Shown here piece by piece: positions 29,050-38,538 of a stretch of DNA of 64,000 nt. A program made the translations under genes and the position numbers. Below the pieces are notes generated by a model. The model did no database searches and had not been told where the DNA came from. It worked only from the letters and a program-made list of their open reading frames with translations. This DNA is from Variovorax flavidus (GTDB lineage: Bacteria > Pseudomonadota > Gammaproteobacteria > Burkholderiales > Burkholderiaceae_C). Location of the stretch: the NCBI RefSeq assembly GCF_030317145.1, contig NZ_JASZYE010000002.1, positions 1 to 64,000 on the forward strand, given 5' to 3'. Each line of letters opens with the position of its first letter. Position 1 is the first letter of the stretch.

Positions 29050-30054
29050 CTAGCCTTGCCGGGTCAAATCCCGATCACTCGTCACGGCGAAATAGAACCA
29101 TTCGGTGCCCGGCAGCGCTGACGCATTCGGAAACACGATGAAGCCGTCGCGGTCGGCATGCAGCACGCTGCCGTCCTCGCGGACGCCGATGGGTTCGCCA
29201 CGCGCAACCGGGTCGAAGGTGGCCCATTCGCGCACGAACTGGTCGTCCTCGTGGTGGCGATCGGTCACGCTGACGAGCCGCAACAGGGAGGGGGGCGAAG
29301 GCGGCTGCGCAGCGGCATCGGGTGCGATCATGCCCAGCAGGCGCAGCGCCGAAAGAATCGCCGCGTGCGCCACATCCGGCGCAGCAGGGTCCTCGTGCTG
29401 CCCGCATTCGAGCGTGACGCCATAGCCGCCACGGCTGCGCATGTATTCGTTGGTGCCCCAGCCGAAGGCCAGCGCCGCATCGTCCGCCGCTTGTCCGCCC
29501 GCACGCTGCGCCAGCCCCGCGGCGTAGATGTCGAGCCAGCCTTCGACGACGCGCGAAGTGCCGAGGTGCAGCGCCAGCTGGCCTTCCTCGAAGGCGCGCG
29601 CGAAGGGTTCGAGCGTACCGGTGTTGTCGCGCGGCCCGATCATCGCGAAGGCGTCGCCCTCGCTCTGGAACGAATGCAGGTCGAGCAGCACCTCGTGCCG
29701 GTCGAGCAGCGGACACAGCAGGTTGGTGATGCGGGCTTCGTAGTCGGCAGGCTCGTCGCCCGGCCCGGTGGGAAGGAACAGCCGGTTGAGATTGCGCTCG
29801 CCTTCGCGCCGCAGCAGGCGTCGCGCCAGCGGGTTCGCGACGGGCACCATGGTCAGTTGCCCGCGCAGCAATTGCAGCGCCCCCGAATCCAGCTGTGCGA
29901 CCACCCGCTCGATGCCGACGGTGCCGCAGGTCTCGTCGCCGTGGACGCCGCCCAGCACGATCAGCCGCGGCCCGGGCTGCAGGGACGAGAAGCCGTGGAT
30001 GCGAAGGGCGTCGGTGGCGGGCTCGGTGCGGGGGGCTGTCATCTCGTCGGCCAT
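29050..30054 (-). CDS. succinylglutamate desuccinylase/aspartoacylase-family deacylase
   Basis: 334-aa zinc hydrolase of the AstE/AspA family. The first zinc motif GGVHGDE (about residues 35-41), the second His in LLDLHSF, and the catalytic Glu in VTLECG are visible. AstE removes succinate from succinylglutamate in arginine catabolism, and related proteins cleave other N-acyl amino acids. No ast operon genes are nearby, so the precise substrate is open. Start at 30054 or at Met5. Confidence 0.82.
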   Translation of the reverse strand: MADEMTAPRTEPATDALRIHGFSSLQPGPRLIVLGGVHGDETCGTVGIERVVAQLDSGALQLLRGQLTMVPVANPLARRLLRREGERNLNRLFLPTGPGDEPADYEARITNLLCPLLDRHEVLLDLHSFQSEGDAFAMIGPRDNTGTLEPFARAFEEGQLALHLGTSRVVEGWLDIYAAGLAQRAGGQAADDAALAFGWGTNEYMRSRGGYGVTLECGQHEDPAAPDVAHAAILSALRLLGMIAPDAAAQPPSPPSLLRLVSVTDRHHEDDQFVREWATFDPVARGEPIGVREDGSVLHADRDGFIVFPNASALPGTEWFYFAVTSDRDLTRQG

Positions 30055-30135
30055 CCTACAACGCGGCGTAGGCCGGTCCTACCGTGTTTGCCGCCATATC
30101 GTGCGACAACCTGAGGCATGACACAGGAGCAAGCC

Positions 30136-30399
30136 ATGGCCAGCAGGAAGACCCCGGACCCCGCGAAGAACGATGCGCTCAAGGATGCGGGCGGAGGCAA
30201 GACGAAGGTCGAGCAGGGCGGCGAATCCGCGCCCCGTCTTCCGCACGAGCGCGACCAGTCGTCGGACAGCCAGCAGAACCAGGACGGCACGGCGCCCCGC
30301 GTGGGCCGCCAGGCTTTCAATGACGTGGAGCGAGGCGTGGTCGACACCGACCGCGGCCCGGAGGCGGACCGCGTCTACAACGACAAGGTCAAGCGTTGA
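30136..30399 (+). CDS. small disordered hypothetical protein
   Basis: 87-aa highly hydrophilic protein rich in Asp, Lys, Gln, Gly and Pro, probably disordered. AGGAG lies seven bases before the ATG at 30136, preferred over the ATG at 30118. The composition recalls small stress-related proteins, but no family is recognised. Its 3' end overlaps the convergent rpe gene by 11 bp. Confidence 0.6.
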   Translation: MASRKTPDPAKNDALKDAGGGKTKVEQGGESAPRLPHERDQSSDSQQNQDGTAPRVGRQAFNDVERGVVDTDRGPEADRVYNDKVKR

Positions 30400-31084
30400 G
30401 CGAGGCGTCGAGTTGCTCGCGCATCGCAGTCACCACGCTCGCGTAATCCTTTGCATTGAAGATCGCACTGCCGGCAACGAAGGTGTCGGCACCCGCGCTG
30501 GCCACGCGCGCGATGTTGTCGACCTTGATGCCGCCATCGACTTCGAGCCGGATGTCGCGTCCGGTTTCCTCGATGCGCTTGCGCGCGAGTTCGATCTTGC
30601 GCAGCGCCGAATCGATGAAGCTCTGTCCGCCGAAACCGGGGTTGACGCTCATGATCAGGATGAGATCGATGTCGTCGATGGCCCAGTCGAGCGCTTCGAG
30701 CCCGGTGCCGGGGTTGAACACCAGCCCCGCCTTGCATCCCGCCGCCTTGATGGCCTGGATGCTGCGGTGGATGTGCGGCGAAGCGTCGGGGTGGAAGCTG
30801 ATGTAGTCGGCGCCCGCTTGCGCAAAAGCCGCCGCCAGCGCGTCGACCGGCTGGATCATCAGGTGGACGTCGATGGGCACGGGCGTGCCGTCGGGCTTCT
30901 TCGCATGCGGCTTGAGCGCCTGGCAGACCATCGGGCCGAAGGTGAGATTCGGCACGTAGTGGTTGTCCATGACGTCGAAATGGATCCAGTCGGCTCCGGC
31001 CGCGATCACGTCGCTCACTTCGGCGCCGAGGCGCGCGAAATCGGCAGAAAGGATGGAAGGGGCAATGCGGAATGGGCTGCTCAT
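30389..31084 (-). CDS. rpe: ribulose-phosphate 3-epimerase
   Basis: 231-aa TIM-barrel enzyme of the pentose phosphate and Calvin pathways, interconverting ribulose 5-phosphate and xylulose 5-phosphate. Diagnostic segments: [32 protein letters not shown] (metal His and Asp), [18 protein letters not shown], and the phosphate-binding LEVDGGI and GSAIF. Normal family length. It is divergent from apaG about 100 bp away, with no obvious operon partner. Confidence 0.95.
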   Translation of the reverse strand: MSSPFRIAPSILSADFARLGAEVSDVIAAGADWIHFDVMDNHYVPNLTFGPMVCQALKPHAKKPDGTPVPIDVHLMIQPVDALAAAFAQAGADYISFHPDASPHIHRSIQAIKAAGCKAGLVFNPGTGLEALDWAIDDIDLILIMSVNPGFGGQSFIDSALRKIELARKRIEETGRDIRLEVDGGIKVDNIARVASAGADTFVAGSAIFNAKDYASVVTAMREQLDASLNA

Positions 31085-31186
31085 GGGGCCTTATTGTCGC
31101 AGGAGGGGACCTTCGGGGGCCAGGCCGCCGGTGCGGCGAGTACATGCAGTGACGGAGCGTGGGGCCTATGCACTACCATCGTCCGG

Positions 31187-31582
31187 ATGACCAGCATCCC
31201 GATGACCGTGCAGGTCGAGCCCCGATTCCTGCCTGACCAGTCTTCCGCCGAAGACCGCGTCTACACCTTTGCTTACGCGGTGACCGTCACCAACAACGGC
31301 AAGGTGGCGGCGCAGTTGATCGCGCGGCACTGGATCATCAACGATGCCTCCGGGCACACGCAGGAAGTCAATGGCCTGGGCGTGATCGGCCAGCAGCCCT
31401 TGCTGGCCCCCGGCGAATCGTTCCGCTACACCAGTGGCTGTCGCCTCCAGGCGCCGAGCGGTACCATGCACGGGAGCTTTTTCATCGTGACCGAACAGGG
31501 CGAGCGCTTCGACGTTCCGATTCCCATGTTCGTACTGGAAGCCGACGCGGGAGGCATGCCCTCCTCGCGCGTGCTGCACTGA
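31187..31582 (+). CDS. apaG: ApaG protein
   Basis: 131-aa ApaG. The family pattern is complete: YAVTVTNNG, ARHWIINDASG, GVIGQQPLLAPGESFRYTSG and GTMHGSFF. It has an Fn3-like beta-sandwich fold; genetics in other bacteria links it to Co/Mg resistance and Ap4A metabolism. The usual ksgA/apaH neighbours are absent here; it sits next to rpe instead. Confidence 0.93.
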   Translation: MTSIPMTVQVEPRFLPDQSSAEDRVYTFAYAVTVTNNGKVAAQLIARHWIINDASGHTQEVNGLGVIGQQPLLAPGESFRYTSGCRLQAPSGTMHGSFFIVTEQGERFDVPIPMFVLEADAGGMPSSRVLH

Positions 31583-31604
31583 GCCCGCTTTCTCCCTTCG
31601 AGCC

Positions 31605-31670
31605 ATGAACGCCTTGCGCGCTCTGGAAGATCGGTTGGGCCCCGATTTGTTCGAATCTGTTTTTGCCTGA
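31605..31670 (+). CDS. possible 21-aa leader peptide ORF
   Basis: A short ORF (MNALRALEDRLGPDLF, then five more residues) ends in TGATG, its stop overlapping the start of the antiporter gene. Such an arrangement usually couples translation. There is no strong ribosome-binding site for it, and it could also be a relic. Reality as a translated peptide is unproven. Confidence 0.35.
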   Translation: MNALRALEDRLGPDLFESVFA

Positions 31671-32938
31671 TGACGTCTTTCTTTTCCAATGATCTGCTGG
31701 GCTTCTGGTCCGAGTGGGTTCGACCCTCGGCGGGACTGCCGACCGTGCTGTGGTCGCTGCTGCTGGCGGCCGCGGCTGCTTCCGGCCACCTGGTGCGGCG
31801 CTACATGGGGTTGCCCAAGGTGGTCGGCTATTCGATCGTCGGCACCGTGGTCGGCTTTGCCGGCTTCGAGGGCGCGATCTGGCCGCTGCAGGGCATCAGC
31901 CTCTTCCTGGTCGAGCTGGGCGTGGCGATCGTGCTCTTCGAGGCGGGTGGTCGCCTGCCGCTGAAGTGGTTCCGCCACAACCCGATGGTGCTGGTGCAGA
32001 GCCTGCTCGAAGCCACGCTGACCTACTTCAGCGTGTTCTGGGCGCTGCACTGGCTCGGCATTCCCGATCCGGTGGCCAACCCGATCGCGCTGATGGCGAT
32101 CGTCGCCTCGCCCGCCGTGCTGAGCCGGGTCGTGATCGACACGCGCGCCTCCGGCCCGGTGACCGAGCGCGCGATGACGCTCGCAACGCTCAACACCTTC
32201 TATGCGCTCGCGCTGGGCTACGCGCAGGCCGGACTGATCGAGCGCGCCCCTCTGGGATTGTTCGAAAAACTGTACCCTGTGGCCGTGGTGCTCGGCATGT
32301 CCTTCGTGGTGGGGGCACTGATGGCGCTGTCGCTGCGCTCGGCCTTGCGCGTGATGAGCCCGACCAGCGAGAACACCTCCATCCTGCTGCTGGCCATCAT
32401 TGCCGCCGGCGCGGCGCTGGCCGCGCACTTCGGCGGCTCTGCCCCGCTCGCGGCGCTGATCGGCGGCGTGCTGCTCAAGGCGCTGAATCCCAAGCCCTGG
32501 GCCTGGCCGCGCCAGCTCGGCACCGCGGCATCGCTCTTGACGATGCTGATGTTCGTGCTGGTCTCGGTCGTGGCTGCGCAGGCCGACTGGAGCCTGCCGG
32601 TCGCCAGCGTGGTGCTGACCGTCATCGGCGTGCGCGCGGTCGCCAAGGTGGCCGGCGTCGCCATTGCCAACCCCGGCAGCGGCGCCAGCTGGAAGCAGGC
32701 CTTCTGGGTCGGCTGCGCGATGTCGCCGCTGTCGTCGATCGCGATGTTGATTACGTCCGCTTTCGTCAGCGCATCGCCGCTGCTGGGTGCGATGATCACG
32801 CAGATCGCCCTGCCGGCCATCCTGCTGATGGAAGTGCTCGGCGCGGTGATCGCCACCGTCGCCATCCACAGCGCCGGCGAGAGTTCCAAACCCTGGATGC
32901 CCGAGGCATTCCGCACGGTGGAGGACACGCAGAGATGA
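31670..32938 (+). CDS. Kef-type (CPA2) cation:proton antiporter, membrane domain only
   Basis: 422-aa protein with about 12-13 membrane helices, matching the Na_H_Exchanger domain of KefB/KefC-like antiporters. [28 protein letters not shown] and [12 protein letters not shown] are typical. It lacks the C-terminal TrkA-N/RCK domain through which Kef systems bind NAD and glutathione. Its stop overlaps the start of the next gene (ATGA), so translation is coupled to the YbdK-like ligase. K+/H+ or Na+/H+ specificity is not readable. Confidence 0.85.
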   Translation: MTSFFSNDLLGFWSEWVRPSAGLPTVLWSLLLAAAAASGHLVRRYMGLPKVVGYSIVGTVVGFAGFEGAIWPLQGISLFLVELGVAIVLFEAGGRLPLKWFRHNPMVLVQSLLEATLTYFSVFWALHWLGIPDPVANPIALMAIVASPAVLSRVVIDTRASGPVTERAMTLATLNTFYALALGYAQAGLIERAPLGLFEKLYPVAVVLGMSFVVGALMALSLRSALRVMSPTSENTSILLLAIIAAGAALAAHFGGSAPLAALIGGVLLKALNPKPWAWPRQLGTAASLLTMLMFVLVSVVAAQADWSLPVASVVLTVIGVRAVAKVAGVAIANPGSGASWKQAFWVGCAMSPLSSIAMLITSAFVSASPLLGAMITQIALPAILLMEVLGAVIATVAIHSAGESSKPWMPEAFRTVEDTQR

Positions 32939-34122
32939 GCACCCGCATGATCGACCTGCAAGCCGATGGTTCGCCCGCGACGCCGGCGAGCCGCATCGTG
33001 CCGCTGGAGCGCTTCAACAAGTCCGTGGCGCTCTCGCTCGGCGTCGAGCTGGAACTGCAACTGGTCAACACCCACGACTACGACCTCGCGCCCTATGCCG
33101 AGGACATGCTGCGCCTGATGGCGCAGACGCCCCTGCCGGGCAGCGTGGTGCCCGAGATGACCTCGAGCATGATCGAGATCTCGACCGACGTGTGCCACTC
33201 CGCGCAGGACGTGATCGCGCAGCTCACGCCGATCCGCGACGCGCTCGTCAAGAACGCCGACAAGCTCAACATCGCGGTGGTCGGCGGTGGCACGCATGCC
33301 TTCCAGCAGTGGCACGAGCGGCGCATCTACGACAAGCCGCGCTTTCGCGAGCTGTCGGAACTCTACGGCTACCTGTCGAAGCAGTTCACCATCTTCGGGC
33401 AGCACGTGCACATCGGCTGCCCCGATGCCGATGCGGCGCTGCTGATGCTGCACCGCATGTCCCGCTACATCCCGCACTTCATTGCCCTGTCGGCCTCATC
33501 GCCCTACGTGCAGGGGCAGGACACGCAGTTCGACTCGGCGCGGCTCAACTCGGTGTTCGCCTTTCCGCTGTCGGGTCGCGCGCCTTTCACCTTGTCGTGG
33601 AAGGAGTTCGAGAACTACTTCATGCGCATGACCCGCACCGGCGTCGTCCGCAGCATGAAGGACTTCTACTGGGACATCCGGCCCAAGCCCGAGTTCGGCA
33701 CCATCGAGATCCGCGTGTTCGACACGCCGCTCACCGTCGAGCGCGCCGCCGCGCTGGCCGGCTACGTTCAGTCGCTGGCGGCCTGGTTCCTGCAGGAGCA
33801 GCCCTTCACGCCGACGGAGGACGACTACCTCGTCTACACCTACAACCGCTTCCAGGCCTGCCGCTTCGGGCTGGACGCGCTGTACGTCGACCCCGCGAGC
33901 GGCGAGCACATGCCGCTGCGCGACCACATCCTCATGACGATGACGCAGCTCGAATGGCACAGCGAGGCGCTCGACGCCACGCAGGCGCTCGGCGAACTGC
34001 GCACCAGCGTAGAGGCCAACCGCAACGACGCCCGCTGGCTGCGCGAGCGGCAGGGCAAGGAACGCCTGCTGGCCGAGGTGGTGCGCCAGGCGGCGCTGCG
34101 CTTCCGCAGCTCGGAGGTGTGA
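32935..34122 (+). CDS. ybdK: YbdK-type carboxylate-amine ligase (GCS2 family)
   Basis: 395-aa ATP-dependent ligase of the glutamate-cysteine ligase 2 family. [10 protein letters not shown] is the ATP/Mg-binding start of the fold; [26 protein letters not shown] and [12 protein letters not shown] are all characteristic. E. coli YbdK has weak gamma-glutamylcysteine synthetase activity, while its true role is debated. The start overlaps the antiporter stop by four bases; thiL follows after seven bases. Confidence 0.92.
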   Translation: MSTRMIDLQADGSPATPASRIVPLERFNKSVALSLGVELELQLVNTHDYDLAPYAEDMLRLMAQTPLPGSVVPEMTSSMIEISTDVCHSAQDVIAQLTPIRDALVKNADKLNIAVVGGGTHAFQQWHERRIYDKPRFRELSELYGYLSKQFTIFGQHVHIGCPDADAALLMLHRMSRYIPHFIALSASSPYVQGQDTQFDSARLNSVFAFPLSGRAPFTLSWKEFENYFMRMTRTGVVRSMKDFYWDIRPKPEFGTIEIRVFDTPLTVERAAALAGYVQSLAAWFLQEQPFTPTEDDYLVYTYNRFQACRFGLDALYVDPASGEHMPLRDHILMTMTQLEWHSEALDATQALGELRTSVEANRNDARWLRERQGKERLLAEVVRQAALRFRSSEV

Positions 34123-34129
34123 GGACACG

Positions 34130-35113
34130 ATGAGCGTCGCCGGCGAATTCGACCTGATCGCGCGTTACTTCACGCGGCCCGCCCGGCGCTCGCCATTGGG
34201 CGTGGGCGATGACTGCGCATTGATTGCGCCGGCGGCGGGCATGCAGCTCGCGGTGTCCTCGGACATGCTCGTCGAGGGCCGGCACTTTCTATCCACCGTC
34301 GATCCCATGAAGCTGGGGCACAAGGCTCTGGCGGTCAATCTCAGCGACCTCGCGGCCTGCGGGGCGAAGCCGCTGGCGTTCACGCTCGCGCTGTCCCTGC
34401 CGACGATGGACGAGACCTGGCTCGAAGGCTTCTCACGCGGCCTCTTCGCGCTTGCCGATGCGCATGGCTGCGAGCTGGTCGGCGGCGACACCACGCGCGG
34501 CCCGCTCAACATCTGCATCACGGTGTTCGGGGAAGTGCCGGCCGGTGCTGCCTTGCTGCGCTCCGGCGCGAAGGCGGGCGACGATGTCTGGGTCAGCGGC
34601 ACGCTGGGCGATGCGCGCCTGGCACTTGAAGTGTTTCGCGGCACCCTCGCGCTGGCCCCCGAGTCGTTCGAGTTGGCGCGTGCGCGCATGGAGCAGCCGA
34701 CGCCGCGCGTTGCGCTGGGGCTGGCCCTGCGGGGGATTGCGTCCGCCGCGGTCGACATCAGCGACGGGCTGGTCGGCGACCTGGGGCATGTCCTGCGCGC
34801 GAGCGGTGTGGGCGCATCCCTCGACGCGGATGCGGCTGCAGGACGGCTGGCGCTGGCGGCTCACGCGCATGGCGCGGCGGCGGGCCTGGATCGCGATACC
34901 CGGCGCGCCTGCGCGCTGGCGGGTGGCGATGACTACGAGCTGGCCTTCACGGCCCCCGAGTCAGCGCGCAACGCCGTCGAGCAGGCGGGCCGCGCGACGA
35001 ACACCCCGGTGGCACGCATTGGCCGCATCGAGGCGGACACCGGCCTGCGCATCGTGGATGCGCAGGGCGCACCCGTGGTGCAGCACTTCGAATCCTTCGA
35101 CCACTTCGCCTGA
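34130..35113 (+). CDS. thiL: thiamine-monophosphate kinase
   Basis: 327-aa kinase making thiamine pyrophosphate from thiamine monophosphate. GVGDDCALI, SSDMLVEGRHF, AVNLSDLAACGAKP, LVGGDTT and DISDGLVGDLGH are the AIR-synthase-fold signatures of ThiL. Full length. It is usually next to pgpA in this group; here pgpA lies 2.9 kb further on, with a two-component operon placed between them on the opposite strand. Confidence 0.95.
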   Translation: MSVAGEFDLIARYFTRPARRSPLGVGDDCALIAPAAGMQLAVSSDMLVEGRHFLSTVDPMKLGHKALAVNLSDLAACGAKPLAFTLALSLPTMDETWLEGFSRGLFALADAHGCELVGGDTTRGPLNICITVFGEVPAGAALLRSGAKAGDDVWVSGTLGDARLALEVFRGTLALAPESFELARARMEQPTPRVALGLALRGIASAAVDISDGLVGDLGHVLRASGVGASLDADAAAGRLALAAHAHGAAAGLDRDTRRACALAGGDDYELAFTAPESARNAVEQAGRATNTPVARIGRIEADTGLRIVDAQGAPVVQHFESFDHFA

Positions 35114-35115
35114 CG

Positions 35116-36924
35116 TCAGCCCGCAGGCGCGGGCGCTGCTTCGAGCAGCGCGAACGACGAATCGATCTCGACCTCGTTCAGCACGCACATCAGCCCGTGA
35201 TAGAGCTGGTTGGGCGACACGGGCTTGTGCAGCAGCGGCACGCCGGTCGCCCGTGCCTCGCGCAAACGCTGCGGCGCCGTATCCCCGGTGATCAGCAACG
35301 CAGGCAGGTTCTCGCCGAACTCCGCGCGCAAGGCAGCGATGGCCTCCGCGCCGGTGCGCAGCTCGCGCAACCGGTAGTCGCTGATGACCAGCCCCGGCGG
35401 ATGGGCGCGCGCCAGTGCCTGCGCCTCCTCGATGGAATCGGCCACGTCGCACACGCAGCCCCAGGCGCTGAGCAACTGGCGCATGCCGGCGCGCACGGCC
35501 TCGTCGTCGTCGATCACCAGCACGCGCACGTCGAAGACCCGCGCACGCCCCGGTGCGGCTTCGAGCCGGCCGGTCGCGATACCCATCTTCGCCACGGGCA
35601 AGCCGAGCCTGAAGACGCTGCCGCGCCGCGGCTGCGAGACCAGCGTGAGCTCATGGCCCAGCGCACGCGCCAGCCCCTGCGCGATCGCCAGGCCTAGCCC
35701 CAGGCCCTTGCGGCGGTCACGCTCCGCGTTGCCGAGCTGGTGGAACTCGCGAAAGATGTCCTCGTGCTGGTCGGGCTCGATGCCGATGCCCGTGTCCCAC
35801 ACTTCGATCAGCACCTCGCTGCCCCGCGCCCTGCAGGCCACGAGCACGCCGCCGTTCTCGGTGTAGCGGATGGCGTTCGAGACCAGGTTGCGCAGGATCA
35901 GCGCGACCAGCGCCGGGTCCGAGCGCACCGCCACGCGCGTTTCGCGCGAGCGATAGACGATGCCCTTGGCGTCGGCTTGCGGCGCCAGCTCGTTCTCGAT
36001 CTTGTTGAGCAGCGGCTGCAGATGAAAGGCCTGCATCTGCGGCTCGACCACGCCCGCCTCGATGCGCGAGAAGTCGAGCAGCGTGTCGAGCATCTCGGCA
36101 GAGGCCTGCCAGGTGGCGCGGGCGTTGGCGAGCGCGTCGTACTGCGCCGCGGAAAGCTTGCTGCGCGCCAGCACTTCCAGGAACAGCCCCTGCGCATGGA
36201 TCGGCTGGCGCAGGTCGTGGCTCGCCGCGGCTAGGAACTTGGACTTGGCGAGATTGGCCTCATCGGCCTTCTGGTGCGCGGCCTGCGCATACTCGGTTTC
36301 CACGCGCAGGCGCTCGATCAGCTCGACGTTCTCGAAACGCAGGTCGATGGCCGCGCGCGCCGCCCGCGCGCTGTTGCGGGCCTGCCCGAGCAAGGTGACG
36401 ACGTACAGCGCACCGGCCACACCGAGCGCGTTGTAGGCCGGGTCGCCCAGGGTCCACAGCTTGGTCGCCACCACGACCAGCTCGACCGCGCCGAATGCGA
36501 TGAACACCGGCAGCACCGGCGCCAGCGACGACATGGAGCTGCCGGCCACGCCTGCCAGCACGGCCACCACGAGGATGCTGCCGGCGACGGTGGTCGTGCC
36601 CAGCGTGACCCATGCGAGCGCGCCCCACGCCGCAGCGTCGATGGCGTTGAGCGCGATCTGCCGCCACACGAGAACGCGCGCACGGTCGTGTGAAATCTCC
36701 GACGACAGGATGCGGCGCGCATCCCTCGCGCAGTAGAGCTTGATCAGGATCACCGCGCCGGCCCATGAGCGCAGCGCCAGCGCGTTGCGCTCGTTGGAGA
36801 GCACCCACACCAGCAACAGCGCGACCAGGATGGTCGGCACGACCGAGCTGCCGGTGTTGCCCAACTGCAGCCGCAGTTGTTCGACAAGCGTGCGCCCATC
36901 GGCGAGGCGCAACGGATTCTTCAT
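35116..36924 (-). CDS. hybrid sensor histidine kinase with receiver domain
   Basis: 602-aa inner-membrane kinase. Residues about 25-190 hold six hydrophobic helices with no large periplasmic domain. A coiled linker leads to the HisKA domain with phospho-acceptor box AAASHDLRQPIHAQ, then a HATPase domain (NLVSNAIRY, DTGIGI, GLGLGLAIAQG) and a C-terminal receiver with VLVIDDDEAVRAG, phospho-Asp in VISDYRL and Lys in LLHKPVS. The HDLRQP box is shared with the kinase at 55.1 kb. The start overlaps the response regulator stop by ATGA, so they form one operon. Confidence 0.93.
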   Translation of the reverse strand: MKNPLRLADGRTLVEQLRLQLGNTGSSVVPTILVALLLVWVLSNERNALALRSWAGAVILIKLYCARDARRILSSEISHDRARVLVWRQIALNAIDAAAWGALAWVTLGTTTVAGSILVVAVLAGVAGSSMSSLAPVLPVFIAFGAVELVVVATKLWTLGDPAYNALGVAGALYVVTLLGQARNSARAARAAIDLRFENVELIERLRVETEYAQAAHQKADEANLAKSKFLAAASHDLRQPIHAQGLFLEVLARSKLSAAQYDALANARATWQASAEMLDTLLDFSRIEAGVVEPQMQAFHLQPLLNKIENELAPQADAKGIVYRSRETRVAVRSDPALVALILRNLVSNAIRYTENGGVLVACRARGSEVLIEVWDTGIGIEPDQHEDIFREFHQLGNAERDRRKGLGLGLAIAQGLARALGHELTLVSQPRRGSVFRLGLPVAKMGIATGRLEAAPGRARVFDVRVLVIDDDEAVRAGMRQLLSAWGCVCDVADSIEEAQALARAHPPGLVISDYRLRELRTGAEAIAALRAEFGENLPALLITGDTAPQRLREARATGVPLLHKPVSPNQLYHGLMCVLNEVEIDSSFALLEAAPAPAG

Positions 36925-37538
36925 CAGCTGACGAGACCCCTGCGGCGTGCCGCGAAGCCCGCCTCCGAACGACTCGACACCTGCAGAGCGGCGAGCACCG
37001 CCTGCACGTGGCCGCGCACGGTGTTCTCGGACAGGTTGAGCCGGCGGCCGATCACCTTGTTCGGAAGACCCTGGCACAGCAGGTCGAGCACTTCGAACTG
37101 GCGCGGGGTCAGGAGCTGCCGGTCGCCGTCGCCGTCCGGTGCCGAGGCGTGCGCCGGCGAGAGGATGGGCAACCCCTGCCGCAGCTGCTCGATGACGGCG
37201 AGGATGTTGTCCGCCGAGTCGGCCTTGGAGACGAAGGCTGCAGCGCCGCGCTCCTGCGCCATCCGCACATTCTGCGGAGCGGCGTCGGAAGACAGGATGA
37301 CGACCAGGGCCGACGGCCACTTGCGCTTGACCAGCGCGATGCCTTCGAGGCCGTTGAGCCCATGGAGCTGGATGTCCAGCAGCACCAGGGCCGGATCGAC
37401 CATGGCGCAGCGCATGGCCTCTTCCAGCGACGCCGCCTCGGCCACTTCCAGGTCGGGAATGCCGGAGCTGAGCACCATGCGGAGTCCGCAGCGGAACAGG
37501 GCATGGTCGTCGACGAGAAGAATTCGGGCGGGGCGCAT
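36924..37538 (-). CDS. NarL/LuxR-type response regulator
   Basis: 204-aa regulator. The receiver domain starts ILLVDDHALFRCGLRM, has phospho-Asp in LVLLDIQLHG and Lys in FVSKADS. A Gly/Asp linker leads to a LuxR helix-turn-helix (LTPRQFEVLDLLCQGLPNK, LNLSENTVRGHVQAVL). Met at 37538 is preferred; the frame extends 12 residues upstream. First gene of the operon with the hybrid kinase, its likely phosphate donor. The kinase's own receiver implies an extra regulatory or competing step. Confidence 0.92.
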   Translation of the reverse strand: MRPARILLVDDHALFRCGLRMVLSSGIPDLEVAEAASLEEAMRCAMVDPALVLLDIQLHGLNGLEGIALVKRKWPSALVVILSSDAAPQNVRMAQERGAAAFVSKADSADNILAVIEQLRQGLPILSPAHASAPDGDGDRQLLTPRQFEVLDLLCQGLPNKVIGRRLNLSENTVRGHVQAVLAALQVSSRSEAGFAARRRGLVS

Positions 37539-37660
37539 CAGGCAAATATTCTGCGCGAAGTCCGCTCGGTCCAAATGGACTATTTACCCGCCGGGAGCTT
37601 GTCGCGACCATTCAATCACCAAAGCTCTTTCTTGACGAATTCCTGCCGCCGTCGCGCCGA

Positions 37661-37930
37661 ATGAAGCCCCTGATCGAAATCCAACGCATCGCAACGGATG
37701 CCTACGTCTACCGCATCAACGCCAAGGGCGCCGATGCGCAGGACGCCGGCTGCACCTTCGCGTCGCTGGAGCAATGCCTGTTCGACGTGGGCGCTTCGCT
37801 GGACCACTACTTTCCGCGTGTCGAGATCAATTTCGACGGCATGTTCCTGGGCGCCTGCGCGACCGACGCGTTGCGCAGCAACCCGAAGGCCGTGGCGCAG
37901 CGTATCGAGCAGCACTTCCAGCCGGCCTGA
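37661..37930 (+). CDS. small hypothetical protein
   Basis: 89-aa soluble protein of unknown function. It alternates short strands and helices (IEIQRIATDAYVYRINAKG, LEQCLFDVGASLDHYFPRVEI) and ends in a helix. It is divergent from the response regulator and lies 42 bp before pgpA. No motif recognised. Confidence 0.6.
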   Translation: MKPLIEIQRIATDAYVYRINAKGADAQDAGCTFASLEQCLFDVGASLDHYFPRVEINFDGMFLGACATDALRSNPKAVAQRIEQHFQPA

Positions 37931-37972
37931 ACACTGGCGGGCGCCGCTCCGGATGCGCGACACTGTCGCGTC

Positions 37973-38533
37973 ATGCAAGCTGCTCCTCCCTCCGGCGCCA
38001 TGCCGAGCCCCCCACCGCGCCGTCCGACGGTGCGTTTCATGTGCGCGCATCCGGCGCATCTCATCGCCCTGGGCTTCGGCTCGGGGCTTCCGCGCTACGC
38101 GCCCGGCACGGTGGGCACGTTGTGGAGCTGGGTCGCCTTCCTGCTCATGCAGCGCTGGCTTTCGACGGCAACGATCGGCTGGGTGATCCTGGTGTCCCTG
38201 CCGGTCGGCTGGTGGGCCTGCACCGTGACGGCGCGCCACATGAACGTCGCCGACCCGGGCAGCATCGTCTGGGACGAGGTGGTCGCCTTCTGGATCGTGC
38301 TGTGGCTCGTGATGCCGGGCGGGTTGCTGGCGCAGGTCTTCGCCTTCGCGCTGTTCCGTTTCTTCGACGCCGCCAAGCCGGGGCCGGTCGGCTGGGCCGA
38401 CCGATTGTTCAAGCAGCACGACACCGGGAGCGAGGCCACGCGGTGGCGTGCGGCGGGCTTCGGCATCCTGTTCGACGACCTGGTCGCAGCGTTCTGCACG
38501 CTGCTGGTGATCGCCGCATGGCGTGCATGGTGA
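37973..38533 (+). CDS. pgpA: phosphatidylglycerophosphatase A
   Basis: 186-aa inner-membrane phosphatase making phosphatidylglycerol. The PgpA signatures are present: FGSGLPRYAPGTVGTLWS, WDEVVAFW, and FRFFDAAKPGP followed by a C-terminal DDLVAA motif. Four hydrophobic segments. The Pro-rich N-terminus makes Met10 (base 38000) an alternative start. Its 3' end runs into the start region of the CinA-type gene, a usual arrangement. Confidence 0.93.
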   Translation: MQAAPPSGAMPSPPPRRPTVRFMCAHPAHLIALGFGSGLPRYAPGTVGTLWSWVAFLLMQRWLSTATIGWVILVSLPVGWWACTVTARHMNVADPGSIVWDEVVAFWIVLWLVMPGGLLAQVFAFALFRFFDAAKPGPVGWADRLFKQHDTGSEATRWRAAGFGILFDDLVAAFCTLLVIAAWRAW

Positions 38534-38538
38534 AGACG

